Assembly (NCBI RefSeq): GCF_900167945.1
Contig: NZ_FUZA01000003.1
Coordinates: forward strand, 455,137 to 519,136
DNA from: Dyadobacter psychrophilus
GTDB lineage: Bacteria; Bacteroidota; Bacteroidia; Cytophagales; Spirosomataceae
Direction: 5' to 3'
Length of the DNA: 64,000 nt
Below the pieces are notes generated by a model, which searched no databases, was not told where the DNA came from, and was given only the letters and a program-made list of their open reading frames with translations. Every line of letters starts with the position of its first letter. Within the stretch, counting starts at the first letter, position 1. The position numbers were made by a program, and so were the translations under genes. Below, one piece after another: positions 54,652 through 63,977 of the stretch.

Positions 54652-56592
54652 ATGAAAAAACTGCTACGCAGCATTTCCGTAATTGCACTTTTCTTCTCTG
54701 CACCGGCCATTATATTGGATGTTTCGGCACAGGAGATTCCCATGTCTCGGCAAATGGCTGACTCGTTTATAGCGCGTCACAAGGATTCTATTCTGGTAGG
54801 AAAAAATACAGTTACCAAATGGGATTACGAACAGGGACTAATGCTGAAAGCCATTGAAAAAGTTTGGTACAGAACGGGTGAGGGCAAATATTTTGAATAC
54901 ATCAGAAAAGACATTGACCAGTATGTTAAGCCGGACGGCAGCATCAGAACTTACAAATTTGATGAGTTCAACATCGACAACATTCCGCCGGGAAGGGCAT
55001 TACTTACGCTTTATCAACAAACGCAACCTGACAAAGAAAAATACAAAAAAGCGGCAGATCTGCTCTGGAAGCAGCTGGAAGAACAGCCGCGCACCAAGGA
55101 AGGCGGTTATTGGCACAAAAAAAGGTATCCGTACCAAATGTGGCTGGATGGCCTTTTTATGGGCGAACCATTCGCAGCAGAATACAGCCTGCTGTTCAAC
55201 CATCCCGAGCATTTCGATGATATCGCCAAGCAATTTGCATTGATTGAAAAGTATGCGGTTGATGAAAAAACGGGACTGATTTACCATGCGTATGATGAGA
55301 GCCGTGAGCAGAAATGGGCGGATAAAACGACTGGCCGTTCCCCTAACTTCTGGGCGCGCGCCATTGGCTGGTACGCCATTGCATTGGTAGATGTGCTGGA
55401 TTATTTCCCCAAAGATCATCCAAAGCGAATTGAACTAATTCAATATCTGAAAAGACTTGCGCCTGTTTTGACAAAATATCAGGATAAGCAATCGGGCTTA
55501 TGGTATCAGGTGATTGATCAGGGAAACAGGAAAGGGAATTATTTCGAAGCATCCGCCTCCTGCATGTTCATATATGCACTGGCGAAGGGTTCCAGGATGG
55601 GTTACATTGATCCGTCATTTGAAGCCAATGCTAAGCGCGGTTATGCAGGCGCATTGAAACAATTTGTTGAAATTGAATCAGATGGATTACTTAGTTTGAA
55701 TAAAACAGTCAGCGTAGGCGGACTTGGCGGCACGCCTTACCGCGACGGAACCTACGAATATTATCTCTCAGAACCGATCCGCAAGAATGATCTGAAAGGA
55801 ATCGGCCCATTCATTTTCGCCAGCATCGAGATGGAAATTGCTGCCGAAAATGCGGTGGGTAAAGGCAAGACAGTTGGGTTGGATTATCATTTCAATCAAG
55901 AAACAAGAAAACTGCCCGAAGGAAAAAGTGAGCCATTTCATTACACCTGGGAAGACCGGTTGCATTCGGGATTCTGGTTATGGGGCCAAACATTCAGAGA
56001 GTTAGGCGCAAAAACGGTTGCAGTTTCCGGCGCGCCTACCGCCGAAAGATTGAAAGACGTTGATGTTTACATTATCGTAGACCCGGATACAAAAAAGGAA
56101 TCGCCCAACCCTAATTTTATTCAGACCAAGGACATTAATGTCATTGAAAATTGGGTGAAAGATGGCGGTGTGCTTGTGATGATGGCGAATGACACCGCGA
56201 ATTGTGAAATCACGCACTTCAATGAACTGGCTAAGAAATTTGGTATACAATTCAGCACCAAGAACCGTAATATGGTGCAGGGAACGCAGTTTGAGCAGGG
56301 AAAACTGATGATCCCGGCCGATAACAAAGCCATTTTCAAAACCGCAAGCAAAATATACATTAAAGAATTATCTCCCCTCCTCCTCTCTTCACCAGCCAAA
56401 TCCGCCCTGACGGATCAGGGAGACGTAATCCTGGGCGTTTCCAAATACGGCAAAGGAACTGTTTTTGCCGTGGGTGACCCCTGGCTTTACAATGAATATG
56501 TCGACGGACGGAGGATTGATACGAGCTTTGAGAACTTTGAAGCAGGAAAAGATCTGGCCGACTGGTTACTAAAACAGGTTGTTAAAAAGTAA
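54652..56592 (+). CDS. GH105/GH88-type unsaturated glucuronyl/rhamnogalacturonyl hydrolase with extra C-terminal domain
   Basis: A 646-residue protein with a signal peptide (SISVIALFFSAPAIILDVSAQ). The barrel of the YteR/GH105 type spans about residues 35-420: WDYEQGLMLKAIEKVWYR, IDNIPPGRALL, MWLDGLFMGEPFAAEY (catalytic Asp), FWARAIGWYAIALVD and GNYFEASASCMFIYAL. It releases unsaturated galacturonate from pectin oligosaccharides. A further 200 residues (VAVSGAPTAERLKDVDVYIIV, VIENWVKDGGVLVMMAND, GTVFAVGDPWLYNEY) look like a DUF4350/glutamine-amidotransferase-like domain, which is absent from minimal GH105 enzymes. Confidence 0.87.
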   Translation: MKKLLRSISVIALFFSAPAIILDVSAQEIPMSRQMADSFIARHKDSILVGKNTVTKWDYEQGLMLKAIEKVWYRTGEGKYFEYIRKDIDQYVKPDGSIRTYKFDEFNIDNIPPGRALLTLYQQTQPDKEKYKKAADLLWKQLEEQPRTKEGGYWHKKRYPYQMWLDGLFMGEPFAAEYSLLFNHPEHFDDIAKQFALIEKYAVDEKTGLIYHAYDESREQKWADKTTGRSPNFWARAIGWYAIALVDVLDYFPKDHPKRIELIQYLKRLAPVLTKYQDKQSGLWYQVIDQGNRKGNYFEASASCMFIYALAKGSRMGYIDPSFEANAKRGYAGALKQFVEIESDGLLSLNKTVSVGGLGGTPYRDGTYEYYLSEPIRKNDLKGIGPFIFASIEMEIAAENAVGKGKTVGLDYHFNQETRKLPEGKSEPFHYTWEDRLHSGFWLWGQTFRELGAKTVAVSGAPTAERLKDVDVYIIVDPDTKKESPNPNFIQTKDINVIENWVKDGGVLVMMANDTANCEITHFNELAKKFGIQFSTKNRNMVQGTQFEQGKLMIPADNKAIFKTASKIYIKELSPLLLSSPAKSALTDQGDVILGVSKYGKGTVFAVGDPWLYNEYVDGRRIDTSFENFEAGKDLADWLLKQVVKK

Positions 56593-56604
56593 AACCATAA
56601 TGTT

Positions 56605-58128
56605 ATGAGCCGCCTTTTTCGCGAAAATCTTGGCCAGTTAAGAAATCAGCCCGGGCTTGTGGTCCCGGATGACAGTATTTTTCAACTGCCTGAAAAAGTG
56701 CTTCAATTCGGCACAGGAGCATTTTTACGTGGCCTCGCTGATTATTTCATTGATAAGGCCAACAGGCAGGGCGTTTTCAATGGCCGCATTGTGGTGGTCA
56801 AGTCTACGGACGAAGGTGATCTGAAAGCATTCGAGCGACAGGATAACCTTTATACGATCTGTTTACGAGGCAGCCAGAATGGGGTTGTAAAGGAGGAAAA
56901 CATCATTTCTTCGGCTATAAGCAGGGTTTTGCCTGCCAAAACGCAATGGTCACTCGTTCTCGACCTTGCCAAAAACCCTGCGATCAGCATTGTAATTTCC
57001 AACACTACGGAAATTGGCATTCAGCTCGTTCAGGATGACATTTACCAATGGCCACCCGTTTCATTTCCAGGTAAATTGCTGGCGTTTCTGTATGCACGTT
57101 ATGTGGCATTTGATGGCAATCCGGATTTTGGCGTCGTCATTATTCCAACGGAGCTGATCACCAATAATGGTAAAAAACTAGAATCCATTGTGCTCGAACT
57201 CGCACATAGGAACGGCCTCGAAGCAGCGTTTATAGACTGGCTTGAAAATCACAATTCATTTTGCAATTCGCTGGTGGACAGAATTGTACCCGGAAAGCCT
57301 GACGAAAATATTTCCAAAGAGCTGGCAGCAGAGCTGGGTTATCAGGATGATTTACTAATTACCGCAGAACATTACCATTTGTGGGCCATAGAAGGCGACG
57401 AGACCATCCGTAAAAGACTGCCTTTTCACGAAGTGGATAAAGGTTTAGTCATTGAACCGGACATTGAATTATATCGTGAACTTAAATTGAGGCTGCTTAA
57501 CGGCGCGCATACACTCGGAAGCGGCCTGGCGCATTTGTGTGGCTTCAAAACCGTGGACGAGGCTATGGAAAGCCCCCTTTTCGCAACCTATCTGACCAAT
57601 TTAATGGAGACTGAAATTGCACCTGCAATTCCTTATCCGGTTGCCGAACAGCGCGCTTTACAGTTTGGCCGCAGTGTGCTCGAACGCTTTCATAATAAGC
57701 ATTTAAGGCATAAATGGCTGAACATTACACAGAATTATTCTGCTAAAATGCTTTCCAGGGTTATGCCGGTTTTTCTGAAATATGAAAAGATCCGTGAGAC
57801 TTTCCCGGAGCACATTACATTCGGTTTTGCTGCTTACATATTCTACATGAAGCCTGTGCGAAAAGATGGCGACAACTATTACGGGCTTGCTAATGGTGCT
57901 TATTATCTGATACAAGATCAAAAAGCGGCTTATTTTCATCAAAAGTGGCAGATTAATTCGCTGGAAGATATGGTTACTGCTATCTTGAAAGATCAGTCGA
58001 TCTGGCAAAAAGATCTTTCCAAATCGGAGGTAATCCGAAAAAATGTCGTCTCTTATCTCGAATCCCTCAAACAACTGGGCGCGCTGGACACATTGAAATT
58101 ATTCCTTGAAAAAACCGAATACGCCTGA
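56605..58128 (+). CDS. uxaB: Tagaturonate reductase (altronate oxidoreductase)
   Basis: A 507-residue protein of the mannitol dehydrogenase family. The NAD-binding region is VLQFGTGAFLRGLADYFIDKAN near residue 35, NTTEIGIQLV near residue 130, and the catalytic Lys region KLRLLNGAHTLGSGLAHLCG near residue 295. It reduces D-tagaturonate to D-altronate in galacturonate use. It follows the GH105 gene by 12 bp. Neither uxaC, which makes tagaturonate, nor uxaA, which uses altronate, is in the window. Confidence 0.9.
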   Translation: MSRLFRENLGQLRNQPGLVVPDDSIFQLPEKVLQFGTGAFLRGLADYFIDKANRQGVFNGRIVVVKSTDEGDLKAFERQDNLYTICLRGSQNGVVKEENIISSAISRVLPAKTQWSLVLDLAKNPAISIVISNTTEIGIQLVQDDIYQWPPVSFPGKLLAFLYARYVAFDGNPDFGVVIIPTELITNNGKKLESIVLELAHRNGLEAAFIDWLENHNSFCNSLVDRIVPGKPDENISKELAAELGYQDDLLITAEHYHLWAIEGDETIRKRLPFHEVDKGLVIEPDIELYRELKLRLLNGAHTLGSGLAHLCGFKTVDEAMESPLFATYLTNLMETEIAPAIPYPVAEQRALQFGRSVLERFHNKHLRHKWLNITQNYSAKMLSRVMPVFLKYEKIRETFPEHITFGFAAYIFYMKPVRKDGDNYYGLANGAYYLIQDQKAAYFHQKWQINSLEDMVTAILKDQSIWQKDLSKSEVIRKNVVSYLESLKQLGALDTLKLFLEKTEYA

Positions 58129-58179
58129 AAAACAAGCCGAAATTTTATCAGCTCAACTTAATCTGCAACATATCCCTAC

Positions 58180-59460
58180 ATGGAAAACCAAATGACCAAA
58201 TACCGCTGGCGGATTGTGGCCCTGCTTTTTTGCGCAACTACGATCAACTATCTGGACCGGCAGGTTCTGGGCTTGTTAAAACCAACATTAGAAGCAGATT
58301 TTGGCTGGTCCGAGCAGGATTTTAGTCACATTGTAATGGCTTTCCAAACGGCCTATGCCATTTCTTTGATCGGTTTTGGGGCCGTTATCGATAAAATTGG
58401 CACCAAACTTGGTTATACGATTTCAGTGGTGGTCTGGAGCATTGCGGCTATGTTGCACGCCGTTGCTACCGGCACGTTCAGCTTTGGATTCATGCGTGCA
58501 TTGCTCGGACTTGGCGAGGCAGGCAATTTCCCCGTGGCCATAAAGGCAACCGCAGAATGGTTTCCAAAACGCGAACGTGCGCTGGCTACTGGTATTTTCA
58601 ATTCCGGCGCAAACATTGGTGCAGTCGTCGCCCCTATCATGGTTCCCTGGATTTTAGGATCCTATGGTTGGCAGGAAGCGTTTCTGATCACCGGCGCCAT
58701 TGGTTTTGTATGGTTATTTTTCTGGTTCCGTTATTATGAAGTGCCCGCAAAGCAGCAACGTATTAATCAGGCCGAGTTTGACTATATTCACAGTGATAAT
58801 GAGCCCGATACGAGCAAGGAAGCGCCCGTAAAATGGTTGGATCTGTTTAAAGTAAGACAAACATGGGCATTTGTTTTTGGCAAAATGCTCACCGACCCGA
58901 TCTGGTGGTTTTTCCTCTACTGGCTTCCGTCCTATTTTGCCGAAGCATTCAAGCTTAATCTCTCGAAACCAAGCCCGGAACTTGTCATCGTCTACACCGC
59001 AACGACGATTGGGAGTATTGGAGGCGGTTATCTTTCAGGTTATTTTATCAAAAAAGGTTGGCCCATTTTCAGAGCCCGCAAGACGTCGATGCTTATTTTC
59101 GCATTTCTCGTAACGCCCATCATGCTTGCGCAGTACACGACGAACATCTGGCAGGCTGTAATTCTGATCAGCCTTGCGGCGGCGGCGCACCAGGCCTGGA
59201 GCGCAAACATCTTCACTACGGCTTCGGATATGTTTCCTAAAAAGGCGGTTAGCTCCGTTGTGGGGATTGGCGGGATGGCGGGATCAGTAGGAGGCATCCT
59301 TTTTCCGCTTTTGGTAGGGATAATTTTGGATAATTATAAGGCTGCGGGTAACATTGGCGGCGGTTATAACCTCATTTTTATCATTTGCGGCTTCGCATAT
59401 CTGCTCGCCTGGGGCGTTATGCATTTTTTTGCGCCTAAGATGGAAAGAGTTGATATTTGA
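58180..59460 (+). CDS. MFS hexuronate transporter (ExuT-like)
   Basis: A 426-residue MFS protein with 12 hydrophobic helices. TTINYLDRQVLGLLKPTLEADFGWSE at the N-terminus, the RxxxGxxEA-type motif in RALLGLGEAGNFPVAIKATAEWFPKRERALATGI, and the long central loop are typical of the anion:cation symporter branch that includes ExuT. Its location at the end of the uronate operon supports uptake of galacturonate or glucuronate. It is the last gene of the unit; no clear terminator follows. Confidence 0.9.
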   Translation: MENQMTKYRWRIVALLFCATTINYLDRQVLGLLKPTLEADFGWSEQDFSHIVMAFQTAYAISLIGFGAVIDKIGTKLGYTISVVVWSIAAMLHAVATGTFSFGFMRALLGLGEAGNFPVAIKATAEWFPKRERALATGIFNSGANIGAVVAPIMVPWILGSYGWQEAFLITGAIGFVWLFFWFRYYEVPAKQQRINQAEFDYIHSDNEPDTSKEAPVKWLDLFKVRQTWAFVFGKMLTDPIWWFFLYWLPSYFAEAFKLNLSKPSPELVIVYTATTIGSIGGGYLSGYFIKKGWPIFRARKTSMLIFAFLVTPIMLAQYTTNIWQAVILISLAAAAHQAWSANIFTTASDMFPKKAVSSVVGIGGMAGSVGGILFPLLVGIILDNYKAAGNIGGGYNLIFIICGFAYLLAWGVMHFFAPKMERVDI

Positions 59461-59504
59461 AAAGCCGACACATTCTGCATCATTAACCAACAGTATTTTT
59501 TACA

Positions 59505-59939
59505 ATGAAAAAAACATTAATAATAGCCGTATTTCTCTTGCTGGGAAACATTCTGGCTTTTGCCCAAAGCGGCGACGAAAAAGCAGTAGCCGAGGCCGTT
59601 GAGAAACTCCGAGTAGCCATCATCGCCGCAAAAGAGCCGGATTTATTGAAACTCACATCCCCATCTTTATCGTACGGACATTCAAACGGCCTCCTGGAAG
59701 ATCAAAAAGAGTTTATCCGCGCCCTGACCAGCGGCGAATCAAAATTTACGAAAATTGACCTTTCTGAGCAAACCATCACTATTTCCGGTGACGTGGCAAT
59801 GGTCCGCCATAAACTGATCGGAGACACGCACAACAAAGGCAAAGATCCCGCCCCGGTCCGCCTGGGGGTATTTACGGTTTGGCAAAAAGTTAAGGGACAA
59901 TGGCTTTTGATTGGAAGACAAGCGTTTAAGTTGGTCTAA
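59505..59939 (+). CDS. DUF4440/SnoaL-like secreted protein
   Basis: A 144-residue protein with a signal peptide (TLIIAVFLLLGNILAFAQ) and an NTF2-like domain: AEAVEKLRVAIIAAKEPDLLKLTSPSLSYGHSNG, then paired strands ending VFTVWQKVKGQWLLIGRQ. The family (DUF4440) has no common reaction. It lies 44 bp after the transporter gene and may be co-transcribed. Its last 14 bp overlap the end of the truncated nuclease gene on the other strand. Confidence 0.8.
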   Translation: MKKTLIIAVFLLLGNILAFAQSGDEKAVAEAVEKLRVAIIAAKEPDLLKLTSPSLSYGHSNGLLEDQKEFIRALTSGESKFTKIDLSEQTITISGDVAMVRHKLIGDTHNKGKDPAPVRLGVFTVWQKVKGQWLLIGRQAFKLV

Positions 59940-60255
59940 ATCCGACTTTCTGACGAGCAATTTCGACAGCCTTATGTAGCTTTTCCTGTAAAAGTTCTTG
60001 CGAAGGCAGCGCAGTAAGATAATCCGCAACACGAATGTTCGATTGATCCAACTGCATTAGCTCCACATGCTCCTTGTTTTTACCACTACATAGTATCAGG
60101 CCGATGGGTGCATTTTCACCTTCGGCCTGTTCGTATTTTTCAAGGAAGCGCAAGTACAATTCCATTTGGCCTTTAAAACCCGCTTCAAAAGCACCCATTT
60201 TCAGATCATATGTTGCGTAAACAATTATGTTGTGTGTAAATCCTATCGCTTTCAT
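59926..60255 (-). pseudogene. C-terminal remnant of a PDDEXK (YhcG/DUF1016-like) nuclease
   Basis: A 109-residue reading frame whose residues 17-109 match the end of DUF1016/YhcG PDDEXK proteins: DLKMGAFEAGFKGQMELYL, NAPIGLILCSGKN, LPSQELLQEKLHKAVE. The D-x-K of the nuclease motif begins at residue 17, while the rest of the catalytic fold (about 250 residues) is missing. Residues 1-16 would be encoded by the end of the adjacent mobile element, so the apparent ATG at 60255 may be accidental. The N-terminal half is predicted to lie beyond the right edge of the window. The product is unlikely to be active. Confidence 0.75.
60206..60230 (+). repeat. Left terminal inverted repeat of the RIT element
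   Basis: Begins TCATATGTTG and ends TTATGT. It matches the reverse complement of the right end at 22 of 25 positions, with differences at internal positions 11, 16 and 19. A second, shifted copy of TATGTTG lies just inside (60227-60233), giving a direct repeat that may be a second recombinase arm. Confidence 0.8.
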
Positions 60256-60334
60256 TCATAGCACTTTTCTTCCTTGGTAAAGTAACATAATTTTTTCTGA
60301 TGTGTTGATTTCATACAACCATAAAGAACAGATT

Positions 60335-61951
60335 ATGTTAGAAAAATTAATCAAACGTGCTTATTATTTAAGAAGGCACTTGGAAGCCCCGCTTCTGGAA
60401 GAGCGGGAGAATTATTTACGTCAATGGGCGGATAAGGGCGCTGCCCGGAGTTCGCTAAAAAGTGTGGCGAACTACCTGCTTAGGATCGTCGAGTTTCTGG
60501 AACTGGGAAAAGCCGAGGCGAAGATATCGATGGAAAGTATCGAAAAGTCCGCCAAGGCCTGGGGAGGATTGCATTACAACCACCCGATGAAGAAGAAGTA
60601 TTCTCAAACTGGCGAGCAGCGTTTTATCTGGTTCAGCATTGATTGGTTAAAGCAGATATGTCGGTTGGCACCCCTTATTGAGGAACAGGAGCCACTCTTT
60701 ATGTGGCTTTTCGAACGACGCCATGCCCGTATGCGACAAACGTCCGCCCCATTGCTGAGGGAGCGCCTGGACTACCTGCAATATCGGGTGGGACTTCATG
60801 CTTCTGATAGTACATTACGCAAGATTGCACACTACCAATTGTGCATCATGGAACTGCTACCCTTCCGCGAACTAAGGCCAGTTTATAGTGATGAAATAGA
60901 GCGTGCAGCAATTGAATGGGCCAGTAACCCGAAGGTGTTGCTTAGGAAAAACAACTACTCAAAAGTCTCAGAGTTACGATTTATACATGATGCTACCGAG
61001 TGGCTCAGGATGCTTGGATGTCTGGTCGAGAAACAAGCGACAGTCTCTCCATTCCAGCAATATCAGGATCGCTATCTGGAGTATATGGGACAGCAACAAG
61101 GGCTTGCGATCGGAACAATTAAAGGCCGGTCTTTTATATTGAAGGACTTCCTGATCAACCTAAGCAAGGTTGTAACCGAGTTCAGTGCAATCGGGCCAGG
61201 CATCATGGATGGGATACTGACCTTAAAACATGAACGGGATGGTTTATCAAGAAGAACCATCCAATCCTATGCTTCGGTGGTACGGTCTTTCCTGCGGTAT
61301 GCGGAAAGCCAACACTGGTGCTTTGGTGGGGTGGCTGATTCCATTCTGGCACCAAGGGTATACCGCTTTGATACACTCCCGTCTTCCCCCCAGTGGAAAG
61401 ATGTACAGGCCCTATTTGCCAACTGCCGCACGGATGACCCAACGGATATACGGGATTACGCGATTATGATGCTACTGGCCGTGTATGGTTTGCGTAGGAG
61501 CGAAGTTGCCAATTTAGCCTTGCAGGATATCGATTGGAATGCTGAAAAGATCCATCTGAGGCGTTCCAAGCGGTCAAGGCCACAGGTCTTTCCCCTAGCA
61601 TCGACCGTCGGGACGGCTATGCTGCGTTACCTGAAGGACGTCCGGCCAGAGCACTGCAAACTAAAGGAATTGTTCATTGCGCAGCGTTCACCATATAAAG
61701 CGCTTACACCGGGGGCCATCTACGCCATAGTGAACAGGCGGCTTAAACCGCTTAACCTTCCCATAAAACACCATGGCCCCCATGCCCTACGGCATGCATG
61801 CGCAACCCATCTGATCAACGAAGGCGTGTCACTAAAAGAGATCAGCGACCATCTGGGGCATCGGGGACTGGAAACCACCAGGATATATTCAAAGGTCGAT
61901 CTGGTGAATCTTCGGAAAGTTGCCGAGCAAAATTGGGAGAGTCTTTTATGA
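60335..61951 (+). CDS. Tyrosine recombinase, first of the RIT trio (RitA-like)
   Basis: A 538-residue tyrosine recombinase, longer than the usual 300-400. The C-terminal catalytic domain is complete: Arg in VYGLRRSEVANL, HxxR in HALRHACATHL, His in LGHRGLETT and Tyr in RIYSKV. Residues about 15-105 and 115-225 are two diverged copies of one helical domain: APLLEERENYLRQWADK with APLLRERLDYLQYRVG, and SIEKSAKAWGGLHYNHP with EIERAAIEWASNPKV. A normal core-binding domain follows before the catalytic part. The ATG at 60335 is chosen; an in-frame TTG at 60302 adds 11 residues. The stop overlaps the next start by ATGA. Confidence 0.88.
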   Translation: MLEKLIKRAYYLRRHLEAPLLEERENYLRQWADKGAARSSLKSVANYLLRIVEFLELGKAEAKISMESIEKSAKAWGGLHYNHPMKKKYSQTGEQRFIWFSIDWLKQICRLAPLIEEQEPLFMWLFERRHARMRQTSAPLLRERLDYLQYRVGLHASDSTLRKIAHYQLCIMELLPFRELRPVYSDEIERAAIEWASNPKVLLRKNNYSKVSELRFIHDATEWLRMLGCLVEKQATVSPFQQYQDRYLEYMGQQQGLAIGTIKGRSFILKDFLINLSKVVTEFSAIGPGIMDGILTLKHERDGLSRRTIQSYASVVRSFLRYAESQHWCFGGVADSILAPRVYRFDTLPSSPQWKDVQALFANCRTDDPTDIRDYAIMMLLAVYGLRRSEVANLALQDIDWNAEKIHLRRSKRSRPQVFPLASTVGTAMLRYLKDVRPEHCKLKELFIAQRSPYKALTPGAIYAIVNRRLKPLNLPIKHHGPHALRHACATHLINEGVSLKEISDHLGHRGLETTRIYSKVDLVNLRKVAEQNWESLL

Positions 61952-62892
61952 ATCTCATAGAATTGGTCGACCAGTATGTAGCATACCGGCAGGCCCTGGG
62001 CGAAAAGTTCAAAACCAACCAAGCATACCTACGGGCATTTTGTGCCGCTGTTGGTGGGGACACTTCCATCGGTGCCATCACTGGGGAAATTGTACACCGC
62101 TTCCTTTACGGTAGTTCCAGTGTAGTAACCACTGGATGGTTCGTCAAGCATACCGCGATTTCGGGGTTGTACCGATACGCCGTGAGCCGCAACCTGGTAC
62201 AGGAAATACCGATTCCGAAGATACTACCTAAGCGTCCGCAGGGCCTTGTCCCTTACATCTATTCCAGACAGGAGCTGAAACGCCTCTTCGACGGCGCATT
62301 GACATACCAGAAAAACAAAAGTCATATTGATCCCTACATGGTACGGGTATCCTTGATGCTAACTTATATGCTGGGGCTAAGGGTGCATGAGACATTGTCT
62401 TTAACAATCAGCAATATCGACATGGAAAACCAGGTGGTTACAGTTTGGCAATCCAAGTTCTACAAATCCAGGTTGGTCCCGTTCAACAAACAGGTGGAAA
62501 AACTACTTGTCGAATACCTTCAATGGCGAAAGACGCATCCATATCCACAGGGGGTAGAATCTTCTTTATTTATCAACCGTCGTGGCCAACCGCTCAAAGC
62601 AGACACGTTGAGAGAGTTATTCCATCGGATACGCGACAAGGCGGGGATCAGGCGTGAAGATGGGGCGGCTTTTCAACCCAGATTACATGACTTGCGACAT
62701 ACCTTCGCAACGGATAGATTGTTGAGCTGGTACCGGCAAAACAAGGACGTACAACAGCTGCTGCCTTTTCTGTCCGTTTACATGGGACATAGCCACCTGG
62801 CCCACACATCGGTATACCTTAGCACGACCGACGAATTGCTTAGGGAAGCGGGAGACAAGTTTGAAAACTACGTAAAAATCCAAGAACCATGA
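61948..62892 (+). CDS. Tyrosine recombinase, second of the RIT trio (RitB-like)
   Basis: A 314-residue tyrosine recombinase. The core-binding domain begins MNLIELVDQYVAYRQALGEKF. The catalytic residues are present: Arg in MLGLRVHETLSL, Lys region in VWQSKFYKSRLVPF, HxxR in HDLRHTFATDRL, His in MGHSHLAHT and Tyr in TSVYLST. An open frame upstream to 61798 is within the first gene; the ATG at 61948 overlaps its stop (ATGA) and gives the normal N-terminus. The stop overlaps the third gene in the same way. Confidence 0.9.
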   Translation: MNLIELVDQYVAYRQALGEKFKTNQAYLRAFCAAVGGDTSIGAITGEIVHRFLYGSSSVVTTGWFVKHTAISGLYRYAVSRNLVQEIPIPKILPKRPQGLVPYIYSRQELKRLFDGALTYQKNKSHIDPYMVRVSLMLTYMLGLRVHETLSLTISNIDMENQVVTVWQSKFYKSRLVPFNKQVEKLLVEYLQWRKTHPYPQGVESSLFINRRGQPLKADTLRELFHRIRDKAGIRREDGAAFQPRLHDLRHTFATDRLLSWYRQNKDVQQLLPFLSVYMGHSHLAHTSVYLSTTDELLREAGDKFENYVKIQEP

Positions 62893-63899
62893 AAGACACT
62901 GCATTCATAAGCGTATGGATTAAACGCTTTTTATTGGAATACCTGGTTACGACCAGAAACCTGTCGAAGAATACGCAATTAAGCTATCGGGATACGTTCC
63001 GGTTACTATTGCCCTTTGTGGCAACAAACAGCCGTAAGCCCGTCGACCTGTTGTTGGTCGAAGATACTGACCCGGTTACTGTTCGCACCTTCCTTAGTGA
63101 TTTGGAAACCCAAAGGGGGTGCTCAATCGCTACACGCAACCAGCGGTTATCTGCCATACATGCCTTTGGCAGGTTTGTCGGGATGCACAGCCCAGAACAT
63201 TTGGAATGGTGCCGACAGATCCAGCTGATTCCAATCAAAAGAGCGGAACACACTTTGATTACCTATCTGGAAAAACAAGAGATGGACGCATTACTTAATG
63301 CTCCAAACCGGAGTAACAGACAAGAGCAAAGAGACTATGCGCTGCTACTTTTCCTCTATAACACCGGAGCCAGGGCTGATGAAGCCGCCCAATTGAAAAT
63401 CGGGGATCTTAACATATCGGGAAGTTCCAAAAAAGAACTGACCACCGTGCTCATCAAAGGCAAAGGGAATAAACCGAGGCGTTGCCCACTATGGCAGAAA
63501 ACCGTTGATGAGCTCAGGAACATAATCGGTCAGCGCAGTCCATTGGAACCCGTGTTCCTAAACCGACTCAGACAGCCAATCACTCGGTTTGGAATCCATA
63601 ATATAGTGAGAAGATATGTCAATAGGGTTATTGAACAACATCCGCAGTTGACCCTCAAACGGGTAAGTCCCCACACTATCAGGCATACCACGGCAACACA
63701 CCTGCTCCAGGCTGGTGTGGATATCAATACGATTAGGGCATGGCTCGGGCATGTATCGATCAATACTACTAATGTCTACGCAGAAGTGAATATGGAAATG
63801 AAAGCACGGGCGCTGGCATGCTGCGAAATCGAAGGCGACAAGACACCTACTCATTGGAGAAATGATAAGGGCCTAATGTCTTTCCTGGAGAATATTTAA
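62889..63899 (+). CDS. Tyrosine recombinase, third of the RIT trio (RitC-like)
   Basis: A 336-residue tyrosine recombinase. The core-binding domain includes FLLEYLVTTRNLSKNTQLSYRD. The catalytic residues are in YNTGARADEAAQL (Arg), LIKGKGNKPRRCPL (Lys), HTIRHTTATHLL (HxxR), LGHVSINTT (His) and NVYAEVN (Tyr). All appear functional. The start overlaps the second gene by ATGA. The stop is at 63899, 72 bp before the right terminal repeat, so nothing else is encoded in the element. Confidence 0.9.
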   Translation: MKDTAFISVWIKRFLLEYLVTTRNLSKNTQLSYRDTFRLLLPFVATNSRKPVDLLLVEDTDPVTVRTFLSDLETQRGCSIATRNQRLSAIHAFGRFVGMHSPEHLEWCRQIQLIPIKRAEHTLITYLEKQEMDALLNAPNRSNRQEQRDYALLLFLYNTGARADEAAQLKIGDLNISGSSKKELTTVLIKGKGNKPRRCPLWQKTVDELRNIIGQRSPLEPVFLNRLRQPITRFGIHNIVRRYVNRVIEQHPQLTLKRVSPHTIRHTTATHLLQAGVDINTIRAWLGHVSINTTNVYAEVNMEMKARALACCEIEGDKTPTHWRNDKGLMSFLENI

Positions 63900-63914
63900 G
63901 ATATTAGCAGGCAA

Positions 63915-63977
63915 TTATGTGTTGTTAAAAACTGTTTTGATCGCAATGTGGCCAGAATGGTGGCTAGCAACACATAA
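63915..63977. repeat. Inner inverted repeat near the right RIT end
   Basis: TTATGTGTTG (63915-63924) and its exact reverse complement CAACACATAA (63968-63977) flank a 43-bp spacer. The second copy partly overlaps the terminal repeat. These are probably recombinase-binding arms inside the right end of the element. Confidence 0.6.
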
